A stretch of 62,605 bases of DNA, taken from contig JAJDEN010000029.1 of NCBI GenBank assembly GCA_029259775.1, forward strand, positions 1-62,605, read 5' to 3'. Below, piece after piece: positions 1 through 9,761 of the stretch. How positions within the stretch are numbered: the first letter of the stretch is position 1; every line of letters starts with the position of its first letter. Made by a program: the position numbers and the translations under genes. This DNA is from Planctomycetota bacterium. Lineage in GTDB: Bacteria > Planctomycetota > PLA2 > JAEUHO01. The notes under the pieces are model-generated. The model had not been told where the DNA came from. It was given only the letters and a program-made list of their open reading frames with translations, and searched no databases.

Positions 1-225
1 CTGGTCACTGAGCTGCTCACTGAGCGCCGCGGCGATCCAGGCATCTTCCCCGGCTTCCCCCTGGATATCCTGCAGGGCACTGAGCTCGAACCAGCGCAGT
101 TCATCCACATAGCGCTGGGGATTCTGCTGCATATCCGGTACGGTGGGTGTGCTGCAGGATGCTGCCAGCAGACTGCAGGCAGCAAGCAGGATGATCAGGT
201 GCAGGTTGCGGACGCCGGGGACCAT
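1..225 (-). CDS. Lipoprotein N-terminus, cut by the window edge
   Basis: Reads leftwards from an ATG at 225 and runs off the edge after 75 codons, so only the N-terminus is present. It opens MVPGVRNLHLIILLAAC, a type II signal peptide whose LAAC lipobox places a lipidated Cys at residue 17, with a second Cys at 24. The product is therefore probably an outer-membrane or periplasmic lipoprotein. The rest matches no family I recognise. AGT, GAT and GAA codons and a lower G+C set it apart from every other gene in the window. It lies upstream of and divergent to the tRNA, and may belong to a different genome. Confidence 0.55.
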   Translation of the reverse strand, partial: MVPGVRNLHLIILLAACSLLAASCSTPTVPDMQQNPQRYVDELRWFELSALQDIQGEAGEDAWIAAALSEQLSDQ

Positions 226-333
226 GACAGGATTGTAACAAAACGGCGGGTCCGCAGTCTGGTACCAGCGCTGCCTGATTCAGAGGATACCGGTCGAGCA
301 ATACGCTTTGCGGGCTGGAATTAACCGAGCGGG

Positions 334-339
334 TATAAT
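334..339 (+). promoter_or_regulatory. Consensus sigma70 -10 box (TATAAT) for the tRNA-Leu
   Basis: A perfect TATAAT lies 8 bases before the first tRNA base, so transcription would start at about the tRNA 5' end. I see no convincing -35 at 16-18 bp spacing. Such an exact -10 box is not seen elsewhere in this window. Confidence 0.55.
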
Positions 340-347
340 CCCCGTCC

Positions 348-433
348 GGGCGAGTGGCGGAATGGCAGACGCGCCAGATTTAGGATCTGGTTCCCGAAAG
401 GGATTGGGGGTTCGAGTCCCCCCTCTCGCACCA
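348..433 (+). tRNA. tRNA-Leu, anticodon UAG, with mismatched acceptor stem
   Basis: Type II tRNA. The D stem is GCG/CGC (357-359 and 370-372). The anticodon stem CCAGA/TCTGG encloses loop TTTAGGA with anticodon TAG at 381-383. A long variable arm carries CCC-GAAA-GGG. The T stem is GGGGG/CCCCC with loop TTCGAGT (411-417), and the 3' end is A-CCA (430-433). In the standard register the 5' acceptor strand is GGGCGAG (348-354) and the 3' strand is CTCTCGC (423-429). These leave G2-G71 and C4-U69 mismatches. The 5' strand would pair perfectly with CTCGCCC, and the 3' strand with GCGAGAG. Starting two bases later, at 350, pairs GCGAG/CTCGC but shortens the rest of the arm. The gene may be a hybrid of two tRNA-Leu genes. 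Confidence 0.85.
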
Positions 434-566
434 ACCGCCGACGGGGCCCTTTCGGACCCGGCCGACACTTTCCTCGTCCCCGGCTTCCCAGGGCGGGGAA
501 TGGCCGCGCGATTCGGGTACTCTTCCCCGCACGGGTTACGGGCCATCGGGAGTTGGCGGAGCGCAG

Positions 567-2897
567 GTGACGACGCTAGGTGCCATCAAGCGAGAAGAGG
601 GCGATCTTCCTGCGGGAACGCAGATCGGTCGGTATCGCGTCGAGGACCCCGTGGGTCGTGGCGGCATGGGCACCGTCTATCGCGCGTTCGACTCCACGAC
701 GAACCGCAACGTCGCCCTGAAGCTGCTCGCCCCCGGCATCCCGCCCTCGCTTCGCGAGCGCTTCCTCGCCGAGTGCGAGGCCGAGGCCAACATCCGCCAC
801 GAGCACGTAATGCCCGTGTACGACCGCGGCTGGCTCACCGAGGAGCGCCCGTACTTCGTCATGGAGCTGCTCTACGAGCCCATCACGCTCGGCGAGCTCA
901 TGGAGGAGATCAACCACGGCACGCTCGGCAGCAACCACCCGCGGCTGCGCGCATGGAACGACCCCCGACGCCTGATCGGGGACGTCCTGCTGCCGATCGT
1001 GGAGGGCATCCACGTCGCCAACACCGAGTACTCGGTCCAGCACCGCGACCTCAAGCCGGACAATGTCCTCGTCGACATCCGCACGCGCCGCGCCTACCTC
1101 ATCGACTTCGGCATCTGCCGCGACATGGACGACGAGAAGGACAGGGGGCGCATCGTGGGCACCCCGCGCTTCCTCTCTCCCGAGCAGGCCTCGGCCCAGA
1201 CGCATGAGCGCACGGACATCTGGGGGCTCGGCGCGATCCTGCGATACGTGATCACGGGCGAGCCGCCGCTTGCCGGCACCTCGCCCTTCACGCGCGCCGA
1301 AGTGAACAAGCGCATCGAAGCGCTGCAGGAAGCCGAGATCAAGGCCCAAGCGGCGGGCGAAGACGCGAAGGCGCGCGGCTATGCGCGACGGCGCGCGCAG
1401 CTCGAGGATCCCACGTTGCGTGTGCAGGAGGACCTACTGCGCGACGCCGTGGACGGCGTGTACCTGCCCCTGCCGGAGTCGATCGGCCCCGGCCTCGCGG
1501 CCGTCATCGGGAAGGCCATGGCCCGCGACCCGGCGCAGCGCTATGCGAACGCCGGCGAGCTCGCCAAGGACCTGAAGACCTGGCTCGCCGGTGGCGGCGT
1601 GCACGCGCTGCAAGAGGCCTCCTCCAGCGGCGCAGCGGTGGACTGGGCCCGCCGGCTGATGAACAAGAATGTCGTGCGCGGAGTCGGCACACTGGCTGCA
1701 CTCCTCGTCGGCCTGGTCGTCGGCGCGGGGCTCTTTGCCACGACGCCGCCCCCACCCGATCACCGATGGGCGGATCTGGCTGACGACGGTGCGGCGCTGC
1801 ACGCGGCACGGCAGGCGCTTGCGCGCGAGGGCGATCGGTTCTCGAGCGAGCCCGGAGGCTTCTCCGTCCTCGACCACCTGCTGCTCGAGCGCGGTAACGC
1901 CCTGAAGGCACGCGGCGAGGCGATCGCAGCTTCGGCAGACGGCGCACCGATCCCCGGGCTCGGTGACCGACCCGATTGGCAGCGGCGTCTGCGGTTCCAG
2001 GGCTGGGCTCCGACGCCCTGGGAGGTCAAGGACCTCACGGGGTTCGCGACCGTAGAGGGCACGGCGATCGGCACGGGCAACGCCGGGACGCTCCGCACAG
2101 GCGTCTACGAGGTGATCAGCAAGCGGCACGGCGTGCATCTCCTGATCGCCGTGCCCTACGCGCGGACCAATGGTTTCGTCCCGGGCAAGGATCGCCGCCT
2201 CGAGCGTGCATTGCTTCTCGGCAAGAGCGAGGGCGCCGTCCCCGGCGACATGGTCTGGGTCCCTGCTGGTGCCGCCGATCTCGGTGACGACGCCCTGGTC
2301 AAGCCGTTCCTCGCGGGGCGCGACTTCGTGACGAACGAACGCTATTCGGAGTGGCTGGACGACATCCCGTCGGCCGATCGTGCGGAACGCATCCCGCCCA
2401 CGGGTTTCGTCCGCGATGAGCGCGACGCACAGCGCTGGCTGGTGGCGCAGGACATGGGCAGCAAGCCGGTGCTCGGCGTGAAGCCGTCCGACGCCAAGGC
2501 CTACGCAGCCTGGCGCGCGAGCGTCGAAGGTACAGCGCTGGGCTTGCCGACCGACACGCAGTGGCGCCGGATGGCGGCGATCGATCGCATGCAGGACGAG
2601 GGCGCAGGCCACATCTTCCCGTGGCGTGCCGCGCCGCAGTGGAAGCGAGCCCACCGGCGAGGAGACCGGACCGTGTTGACGCGCAGCGCTCGGATCGTGC
2701 GCGCGCTGTCCCCCCACGGCGTGCGGAGGATGTTCTCCGGCCCCGGCGAGATCGTGCTGACGGACGACGGCGCAGGGTTCATCGTCAAGGGCAAGGGCGG
2801 GATGGTGCCGCTCGCCAGTGCCGTGCGGCGTTCGACGCCCATCGCGGCCGACGCGGCGGGCCACGCGCTCGGCTTCCGGCTCGTCACCAAGCCGTAG
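567..2897 (+). CDS. Transmembrane Ser/Thr protein kinase with C-terminal FGE/sulfatase-modifying-like domain
   Basis: A 776-residue PknB-type kinase. The Gly-rich loop GRGGMGTVY is at 30-38, the catalytic Lys is K52 in VALK, the catalytic loop HRDLKPDN is at 159-166, DFG is at 180-182 and SPEQ is at 204-207, so all key residues are intact. One membrane span (about 371-391, LAALLVGLVVGAGLF) separates the cytoplasmic kinase from an extracytoplasmic part. The last ~230 residues resemble the FGE-sulfatase (SUMF1-like) fold: GDMVWVPAG, FVTNERYSEWL, DAKAYAAW, GLPTDTQWRRMA. This domain is often a ligand-sensing or structural module when fused to bacterial kinases. The start is a GTG at 567 with GGAG 6 bases upstream. 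Nothing in the sequence identifies its targets. Confidence 0.88.
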   Translation: MTTLGAIKREEGDLPAGTQIGRYRVEDPVGRGGMGTVYRAFDSTTNRNVALKLLAPGIPPSLRERFLAECEAEANIRHEHVMPVYDRGWLTEERPYFVMELLYEPITLGELMEEINHGTLGSNHPRLRAWNDPRRLIGDVLLPIVEGIHVANTEYSVQHRDLKPDNVLVDIRTRRAYLIDFGICRDMDDEKDRGRIVGTPRFLSPEQASAQTHERTDIWGLGAILRYVITGEPPLAGTSPFTRAEVNKRIEALQEAEIKAQAAGEDAKARGYARRRAQLEDPTLRVQEDLLRDAVDGVYLPLPESIGPGLAAVIGKAMARDPAQRYANAGELAKDLKTWLAGGGVHALQEASSSGAAVDWARRLMNKNVVRGVGTLAALLVGLVVGAGLFATTPPPPDHRWADLADDGAALHAARQALAREGDRFSSEPGGFSVLDHLLLERGNALKARGEAIAASADGAPIPGLGDRPDWQRRLRFQGWAPTPWEVKDLTGFATVEGTAIGTGNAGTLRTGVYEVISKRHGVHLLIAVPYARTNGFVPGKDRRLERALLLGKSEGAVPGDMVWVPAGAADLGDDALVKPFLAGRDFVTNERYSEWLDDIPSADRAERIPPTGFVRDERDAQRWLVAQDMGSKPVLGVKPSDAKAYAAWRASVEGTALGLPTDTQWRRMAAIDRMQDEGAGHIFPWRAAPQWKRAHRRGDRTVLTRSARIVRALSPHGVRRMFSGPGEIVLTDDGAGFIVKGKGGMVPLASAVRRSTPIAADAAGHALGFRLVTKP

Positions 2898-2908
2898 GCG
2901 CGTCGCGC

Positions 2909-3478
2909 CTACTTCTTCTTGGGGAAGAAGCGCTCCTGCAAGGCCTGCGCTCGTTCACGGAGCAGCGTCGCGCCGGCGCCGCCGCACCACTCGGCGTAGG
3001 AGCTGACGCCCTTGCTCGCGGCCGCGATCCATGCGTCGTGAAGACCGACGGCGGTGGGGTCGCGTCGAAGGTGCACCTCGCGCGCACCCTCGGACTTCGC
3101 GAGCCACTGGGCGATCTCGCCGGCGATCACGGCAATCTGCTGATGCATCTGCGCGGCCTGCATGTCCGCCCCCTCGGGGGCCGGGTCCCAGATGACCGCA
3201 GCCACGGACTCGACGGCACGAGCGAAGCCCGCCGTCTGCGGCCCCTGGCCCGACCGAACGCGCTCGAGCAGGTCCTCGAGGAGCGACGCCGCCGTGCGCG
3301 CGGTGCCCCCGTCGCCGTCCGGCGATCCGGTGGCGCGCTTGCCCGCGGGATCGCTCCAATCAGGCGCCTGCGAGCCGGAATCCGAGCTTTCGTCGTCTCC
3401 ACAGCCGCCAAGCAGCAGGGCGCAGCAGAGCGCGGGCCAAAGGAGCCATATCGCAACAGAAGGTCGTTTGAGCGCCAT
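2909..3478 (-). CDS. Small secreted lipoprotein of unknown function
   Basis: 189 residues. MALKRPSVAIWLLWPALC leads into the lipobox LLGGC, followed by an acidic low-complexity stretch (DDESSDSGS), so the product should be lipid-anchored outside the inner membrane. The remainder is mostly helical, with repeated Ala/Gln-rich segments (DMQAAQMHQQIAVIAGEIA) and a basic C-terminus PKKK. I recognise no family. The longer upstream extension of this frame is Arg/Gly-rich shadow sequence, so I start at the ATG that begins the signal peptide. It converges on the kinase gene with an 11 bp gap and is divergent from the dehydrogenase operon. Confidence 0.7.
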   Translation of the reverse strand: MALKRPSVAIWLLWPALCCALLLGGCGDDESSDSGSQAPDWSDPAGKRATGSPDGDGGTARTAASLLEDLLERVRSGQGPQTAGFARAVESVAAVIWDPAPEGADMQAAQMHQQIAVIAGEIAQWLAKSEGAREVHLRRDPTAVGLHDAWIAAASKGVSSYAEWCGGAGATLLRERAQALQERFFPKKK

Positions 3479-3570
3479 GACCGCACATCCTAGAGCCACG
3501 CGAGCAGCCTGCACTGCGCCATTTGATTGTATAGCGCAAGGACTGCCGCGGGACACCTCCGATCCTGCTT

Positions 3571-3621
3571 GGCCGCCACCTGAGGCGGCCGTACCCTTCG
3601 CCTCCCGGTGGGAAGGAGGCG
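3571..3621 (+). promoter_or_regulatory. Two successive GC hairpins in the leader of the dehydrogenase operon
   Basis: GGCCGCC-acctga-GGCGGCC (3571-3590) is followed by CGCCTCC-N9-GGAGGCG (3599-3621), 60 bases before the first E1alpha ATG. The gap 3479-3680 is shared with the divergent lipoprotein gene. The pair could form leader RNA structure or a protein site. No uridine run follows, so neither is a clear terminator. Confidence 0.35.
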
Positions 3622-3680
3622 GCCCTGAGGTCGCGACCTGCGCGCGCCCGCGCCCTTCCGCCGATCGATGAGGAGCCTCC

Positions 3681-4799
3681 ATGTCGCCGACCGAGATGCT
3701 GCAGGTCATGGACGTGCCCCAGAAGTCCAAGGGCAAGGCGCCCGCCGGACTGAAGGGCGACGACCTGAAGAAGATGTTCCGCGCGATGTTCTTCACGCGT
3801 CTGCTCGACCAGCGCGGCATGAACCTCCAGCGTCAGGGCCGCATCGGTTTCTACGTGCCCTCGTTCGGGCAGGAGGCCAGCCAGATCGGCGCCGGGTACG
3901 CGATGCAGGATCAGGACATCCTGTGGCCGTCCTATCGCGTGATCTCGATCGCGCTGCTCAAGAACGTCGATCTCAAGATCATCTTCAATCAGGCGTGGGG
4001 CAACAAGGCGGACATCTGCAAGGGCCGCCAGATGCCCAACCACTACGCGATTCCCGATATCGGCTGGATGAGCATCAGCTCCCCCATCGGGACGCAGATC
4101 AGCCACGCGGCCGGCGCCGCGCGCGCCGCGCAGATCCGCGGCGAGAACCGCGCGTCGTGGGCCTGGTTCGGTGACGGCGGCACATCGAGCAACGACTTCC
4201 ATGCGGGCATGAACTTCGCCGCCGTCTGGAAGGCGCCCTGCATCTTCATGTGCGAGAACAACCACTGGGCGATCTCGGTCCCCCAGGAGATGCAGTCCGC
4301 CTCGAGCAGCTTCGCGGCGAAGGCGGTGGCGTACGGCATGCCCGGCATCCGCGTCGACGGCAACGACGTCCTCGCGGTCTACGAGGCCTGCAAGGAAGCG
4401 CGCGAGCGCGCCGAGGGCGGCGGCGGTCCGACCCTGATCGAGACAGTGACGTTCCGCATGGGGCCGCACTCCTCCTCGGATGATCCGTCGAAGTATCAGG
4501 CACAGGAACTGTACGACTCCTGGCAGAAGAAGGATCCGATCGATCGCTTCCGCCTCTGGCTCAAGGGCAAGCGCCTCTGGACCCAGAAGTGGGAAGACGA
4601 GCTCAAGGAAGAGCTCATGGCCGAAATCGCCGCGGCGGTCGAGTCGGCGGAATCCACGCCGATGCCCGACGTCGAGACACTGTTCGACGACGTGTACGCG
4701 GAGGTCCCGCCCATGCTGCAGGAGCAGCGTGAGGCCCTCCTCGACCAGATCCGCCGCAGTGGCGACATCGAAGACACCGGCGGCGCGTTCCCGCTCTAG
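3681..4799 (+). CDS. 2-oxoacid dehydrogenase E1 alpha subunit (first copy), branched-chain type
   Basis: 372 residues. The TPP-dependent alpha subunit of E1, which with E1beta decarboxylates 2-oxoacids and acylates the E2 lipoyl group. The thiamine-diphosphate motif GDG-X26-NN is intact (GDGGTSSND to FMCENN), and the conserved regions LDQRGMNLQRQGRIGFY, SSPIGTQISHAAGAA and HSSSDDPSKY place it with the branched-chain 2-oxoacid dehydrogenase group rather than AceE. A strong GAGGAG ribosome site precedes the ATG. It is the first gene of a five-gene operon, 32 bp ahead of E1beta. A second E1alpha lies three genes downstream. The N-terminus here is shorter and rich in Lys/Gly. The substrate (branched-chain oxoacids or pyruvate) cannot be settled from sequence alone. 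Confidence 0.9.
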   Translation: MSPTEMLQVMDVPQKSKGKAPAGLKGDDLKKMFRAMFFTRLLDQRGMNLQRQGRIGFYVPSFGQEASQIGAGYAMQDQDILWPSYRVISIALLKNVDLKIIFNQAWGNKADICKGRQMPNHYAIPDIGWMSISSPIGTQISHAAGAARAAQIRGENRASWAWFGDGGTSSNDFHAGMNFAAVWKAPCIFMCENNHWAISVPQEMQSASSSFAAKAVAYGMPGIRVDGNDVLAVYEACKEARERAEGGGGPTLIETVTFRMGPHSSSDDPSKYQAQELYDSWQKKDPIDRFRLWLKGKRLWTQKWEDELKEELMAEIAAAVESAESTPMPDVETLFDDVYAEVPPMLQEQREALLDQIRRSGDIEDTGGAFPL

Positions 4800-4831
4800 G
4801 CGGGCCGTCCCCGTACGAAGAAAGGCAGCCC

Positions 4832-5809
4832 ATGCCCCAGATGACCATGCTCGACGCGCTCAACGACGCGCTGCACATCGCCATGGAGAAGGACGACGAC
4901 GTCGTCATGCTCGGCGAGGACATCGGCAAGAAGGGCGGCGTGTTCGGCACGACCGCCGGCCTGCACGAGAAGTTCGGCGAGATGCGTGTGATGGACACAC
5001 CGCTGAGCGAGTGCGGCATCATCGGCACCGCGGTCGGCATGGCCATCTACGGCCTGCGTCCCGTGCCGGAGATCCAGTTCCAGGACTTCATCTTCCCGGG
5101 CTTCGACCAGATCGTGAGCGAGATGGCGAAGATGCGCTACCGCTCCGGCGGGCACTTCACGTGCCCCATGGTCGTGCGCACGCCCTCGGGCGGCGGGATC
5201 CGCGGTGGCCACTACCACTCCCAGTCGGGTGAGGCGTACTTCGCCCACACGCCGGGTCTGCGGGTGGTCATGCCGAGCACGCCGCGCGAAGCCAAGGGTC
5301 TGATGTTGTCGGCGATCTTCTGCGACGACCCCGTGATCTTCCTGGAGCCGAAAGCCCTCTACCGCCACGGCAAGGAAGAGGTCGAAGAGGGCTTCTTCAC
5401 GATCGACATGGACAAGGCGCGCATCGCCCGCGAAGGCAAGGACGTGACGGTGGTCACCTGGGGCGCGATGACCCCGATCTGCCAGGACGCCGCCACCGAA
5501 GTTGCCGAGAAGGGCATCGACGTCGAGATCGTCGACATGCGCTCGATGCTCCCGTGGGACGCCGAGACAGTGCTCGATAGCGTGCGCAAGACCGGCCGCT
5601 GCATCGCCGTCCAGGAAGCCCCGCGCACCTGCAGTTTCGCCTCGGAGATCGCTGCAACGGTCGCCGAGAAGGCCGTCGACAGCCTGGAAGCCCCCGTGGG
5701 CCGTGTCTCCGGCTTCGACACCCCGTTCCCCTACGCACTCGAGCACGTGTACAAGCCCGACAAGAAGCGGGTCACCAACGCGATCGAGTACGTGGCCAGC
5801 TACGAGTAG
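4832..5809 (+). CDS. 2-oxoacid dehydrogenase E1 beta subunit
   Basis: 325 residues, the usual length. It pairs with E1alpha to form the alpha2beta2 decarboxylase. Visible family blocks are VVMLGEDIGKKGGVFG near 24-39 (with the Glu that activates TPP), TPLSECGIIGTAVGMA, GGIRGGHYHSQSGEAYF, PSTPREAKGL and the C-terminal transketolase-like segment VTVVTWGAM. It is the only beta subunit in the operon, so both alpha paralogues presumably share it. A modest AAAGG ribosome site precedes the ATG, and it is followed after 17 bp by E2. Confidence 0.92.
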   Translation: MPQMTMLDALNDALHIAMEKDDDVVMLGEDIGKKGGVFGTTAGLHEKFGEMRVMDTPLSECGIIGTAVGMAIYGLRPVPEIQFQDFIFPGFDQIVSEMAKMRYRSGGHFTCPMVVRTPSGGGIRGGHYHSQSGEAYFAHTPGLRVVMPSTPREAKGLMLSAIFCDDPVIFLEPKALYRHGKEEVEEGFFTIDMDKARIAREGKDVTVVTWGAMTPICQDAATEVAEKGIDVEIVDMRSMLPWDAETVLDSVRKTGRCIAVQEAPRTCSFASEIAATVAEKAVDSLEAPVGRVSGFDTPFPYALEHVYKPDKKRVTNAIEYVASYE

Positions 5810-5826
5810 CGAGAGGACAGCCCCCC

Positions 5827-7173
5827 ATGGCGTACGAGTTCAAGCTGCCCGACATCGGCGAAGGCCTCACCGAAGGTGAGGTCGTGAAGTGGCTGGTCAA
5901 GGAAGGCGACACCGTCGTCGAAGACCAGCCCATGGTCGAAGTCATGACGGACAAGGCGACGGTGGAGATCACCGCCCCGACCGCCGGCGTCATCGCCGAC
6001 ATCCGCGCCGAGGAAGGCGAGGTGGTGCCCGTCGGCAACATCCTCGTCGTCATCGACAACGGCACGGGTGATGCTGCCCCAGCCGCCGAGAAGGCGGAGG
6101 CGCCCAAGGCGGACGCCAAGGCGGACGCCAGGACCGACGCGCCCGCCGCGGAGACGCCTCCCGCCGCCCCGGCTCCGGCTCCGGCCGCACCTGCGTCCCC
6201 GGTCGCCGCGCCCGTGGCCGCAGCTTCGGCCAGCAGCGGGAAGCCGCTGCGTGATCGCACGCTCGCCGCACCGGCGACGCGCAAGCTCGCGCGCACGCTG
6301 GGCATCGATATCAACACCGTCGTCGCGACAGGCGATCACGACCGCGTGACGCGCTCAGACGTCGAGGGCCACGCGGTCGCGCCCGCCGCAGCTCCGGCTG
6401 CGGCAGCCCCCGCCGCGGGCGCAGCCCCCGTGGCGACCAAGGCACTGCCGACGGCCGCCGTAGGTGCGGCTCGCGCGGACGAGCGCGTGCCCCTGCGCGG
6501 CTTGCGCTCGAAGATCGCCGAGCAGATGGTGCGCGCGAAGCAGATGTCGCCGCACTTCACGTTCGCGGAGGAGTGCGACATGACCAACCTGGTCGCGTTG
6601 CGCAAGGAGGCCAAGGCCTCCGCCGCCGAGTACGGCATCAAGCTCACGTACCTGCCGTTCATCATCAAGGCGCTCGCGAGCTGCTTCCGCAAGTTCCCCG
6701 CGATCAACGCCGTCGTCGATGACAGCGACAACTCCTATGTGATCCGTGGCGAGGTCAACATCGGCCTGGCAACGGACACCCCGGACGGGCTCACCGTCGT
6801 CGTCATCAAGCGCTGCGAGCAACTGTCGATCCTCCAGATCGCGCAGGAGATCCAGCGGCTGACGGTCGCCGCACGCGACAAGAAGATCGGCGTCGAAGAC
6901 CTCAAGGGCAGCACATTCACCATCACCAGCGCCGGCTCGATCGGCGGCATCATGGCGACGCCCATCCTCAACTACCCCGAGGTTGGCATCCTGGGCGTCT
7001 ACAAGATCGCCAAGCGCCCAGTCGTCGTGGACGACGAGATCGTCATCCGCTCCATGGCGAACATGACGATCACGCTGGATCACCGCATCGTGGATGGCGC
7101 GACCGCCGCGCACTTCATGAACGAGCTCGTGCGCCTGCTCCAGAACCCGGGCCTGATGCTCCTCGAAGGCTAG
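5827..7173 (+). CDS. Dihydrolipoamide acyltransferase (E2) of the 2-oxoacid dehydrogenase complex
   Basis: 448 residues. It has one N-terminal lipoyl domain (1-75) with the modified Lys at 43 in VMTDKATVEI. An Ala/Pro-rich flexible linker follows, then a peripheral-subunit-binding domain (about 146-184, AAPATRKLARTLGID) that docks E1/E3. A second Ala/Pro linker leads to the CoA-dependent acyltransferase domain (about 220-448), with the active-site motif HRIVDG at about 419. This is the core of the complex: it carries the acyl group from E1 and transfers it to CoA. GAGAGGA precedes the ATG. The two halves of E1 lie on either side of it in the operon, the second E1alpha starting 22 bp downstream. 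Confidence 0.93.
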   Translation: MAYEFKLPDIGEGLTEGEVVKWLVKEGDTVVEDQPMVEVMTDKATVEITAPTAGVIADIRAEEGEVVPVGNILVVIDNGTGDAAPAAEKAEAPKADAKADARTDAPAAETPPAAPAPAPAAPASPVAAPVAAASASSGKPLRDRTLAAPATRKLARTLGIDINTVVATGDHDRVTRSDVEGHAVAPAAAPAAAAPAAGAAPVATKALPTAAVGAARADERVPLRGLRSKIAEQMVRAKQMSPHFTFAEECDMTNLVALRKEAKASAAEYGIKLTYLPFIIKALASCFRKFPAINAVVDDSDNSYVIRGEVNIGLATDTPDGLTVVVIKRCEQLSILQIAQEIQRLTVAARDKKIGVEDLKGSTFTITSAGSIGGIMATPILNYPEVGILGVYKIAKRPVVVDDEIVIRSMANMTITLDHRIVDGATAAHFMNELVRLLQNPGLMLLEG

Positions 7174-7194
7174 GACGTCAGGAGAAGGGGACGA

Positions 7195-8337
7195 ATGGGC
7201 AACAGCGTGGCAGCCAAGAAGACGACCAGCACCGCCGAGACGCCGGACCCGTACGAGGTCGGGCCCCTGGGCCTGTTCCAACTCGTGGATGAGACGGGCA
7301 CGGAGACGGCTGCGGTGCCCGAGCTCCCGGAAGGCCTCGCCGTCCGCCTGCTCGAGGCCATGCTGTTCCAGCGCGCGCTCGACCAGCGCATGCTGAACCT
7401 CCAGCGTCAGGGCCGCATCGGCTTCTACGGCACCGCCAAGGGCCAGGAAGGCGCCGTGCTCGGCTCCGGCGCCGCGTTCGAAGAGCAGGACTGGTGCTAC
7501 CCGGCGCTGCGCGAAGGCGCGATCGCGCTCTGGCGTGGCATGAAGCTCGATCACTACATCGCGCAGTGCTTCGGCAACGCGGCCGACCCGACGCACGGCC
7601 GCCAGATGCCCTGCCACTACTCGGACGCGCCTTCCCGCTACGTCTCGCTCTCGAGTCCGATCGGCACGCAGATCAGCCACGCCGCCGGTGCGGCGCGCGC
7701 CATCCAGATCAAGGGCGACAAGGACAAGATCGTCGGCGGCTGGATGGGTGACGGCGCCACCTCCTCGAACGACTTCCACGCCGGCATGAACTTCGCCGCC
7801 GTCTGGAAGGCGCCGATCGTCTACATCTGCCAGAACAACCAGTGGGCCATCTCGGTGCCCGCCGCGGCGCAGACCGCGAGCGAGACGTTCGCCATCAAGG
7901 CGGAGGCCTACGGCATGCCGGGCATGCGCGTGGATGGCAACGATGTCCTCGCCTGCTACGTCGCCACGAAACTGGCGGCCGACCGCGCCCGCCGCGGCGA
8001 GGGCCCGACCTTCATCGAGATGCTGACGTTCCGCCTCGGCGGCCACAGCTCCTCGGACGATCCCACGAAGTACCGCGACGAGTCGATCGCCAAGCAGTGG
8101 GAGCAGCGGGATCCGCTGGACCGCCACCGCACGTGGCTCGTCGGCAAGGGCATGTGGACCGACAAGATGCAGGATGACTTCCTCGCCGAGGCCGGCACGG
8201 CCATCAGCGAGGCGATCACCCGCGTCGAGGCCGCTCCGCCCGTCGAGACCGAGACGCTGTTCAGCGATGTCTGGGCCGACGTGCCCGCGATGTTGCGTGA
8301 CCAGCAAGACCGCTACACGAACGAAGAGACGGTGTGA
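7195..8337 (+). CDS. 2-oxoacid dehydrogenase E1 alpha subunit (second copy), branched-chain type
   Basis: 380 residues, a clear paralogue of the gene at 3681 with the same blocks: LNLQRQGRIGFY, SSPIGTQISHAAGAARA, GDG-X26-NN (GDGATSSND to YICQNN) and HSSSDDPTKY. The N-terminus (PYEVGPLGLFQLVDETG) is the longer form common in branched-chain enzymes. Side-chain contacts differ: THGRQMPCHYSDAPSRYVS here against CKGRQMPNHYAIPDIGWMS in the first copy. This suggests a different substrate preference or a regulatory role. There is no second E1beta, so the two alphas probably compete for one beta. A good AGGAG site precedes the start, and the stop overlaps the neighbourhood of the E3 start. Confidence 0.9.
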   Translation: MGNSVAAKKTTSTAETPDPYEVGPLGLFQLVDETGTETAAVPELPEGLAVRLLEAMLFQRALDQRMLNLQRQGRIGFYGTAKGQEGAVLGSGAAFEEQDWCYPALREGAIALWRGMKLDHYIAQCFGNAADPTHGRQMPCHYSDAPSRYVSLSSPIGTQISHAAGAARAIQIKGDKDKIVGGWMGDGATSSNDFHAGMNFAAVWKAPIVYICQNNQWAISVPAAAQTASETFAIKAEAYGMPGMRVDGNDVLACYVATKLAADRARRGEGPTFIEMLTFRLGGHSSSDDPTKYRDESIAKQWEQRDPLDRHRTWLVGKGMWTDKMQDDFLAEAGTAISEAITRVEAAPPVETETLFSDVWADVPAMLRDQQDRYTNEETV

Positions 8338-8339
8338 CC

Positions 8340-9746
<1,407 letters not shown>

Positions 9747-9761
9747 GCGCGGTATCCGCCA

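Noticed and set aside
308..1207. Rightward frame through the tRNA into the kinase gene
   Set aside because: Its start (RASGGMADAPDLGSGS) is a translated tRNA-Leu, a frequent artefact, and the rest is an out-of-frame reading of the kinase.
6355..8307. 650-codon leftward frame under E2 and E1alpha-2
   Set aside because: It is antisense to two genes with intact family motifs and is low-complexity in composition.
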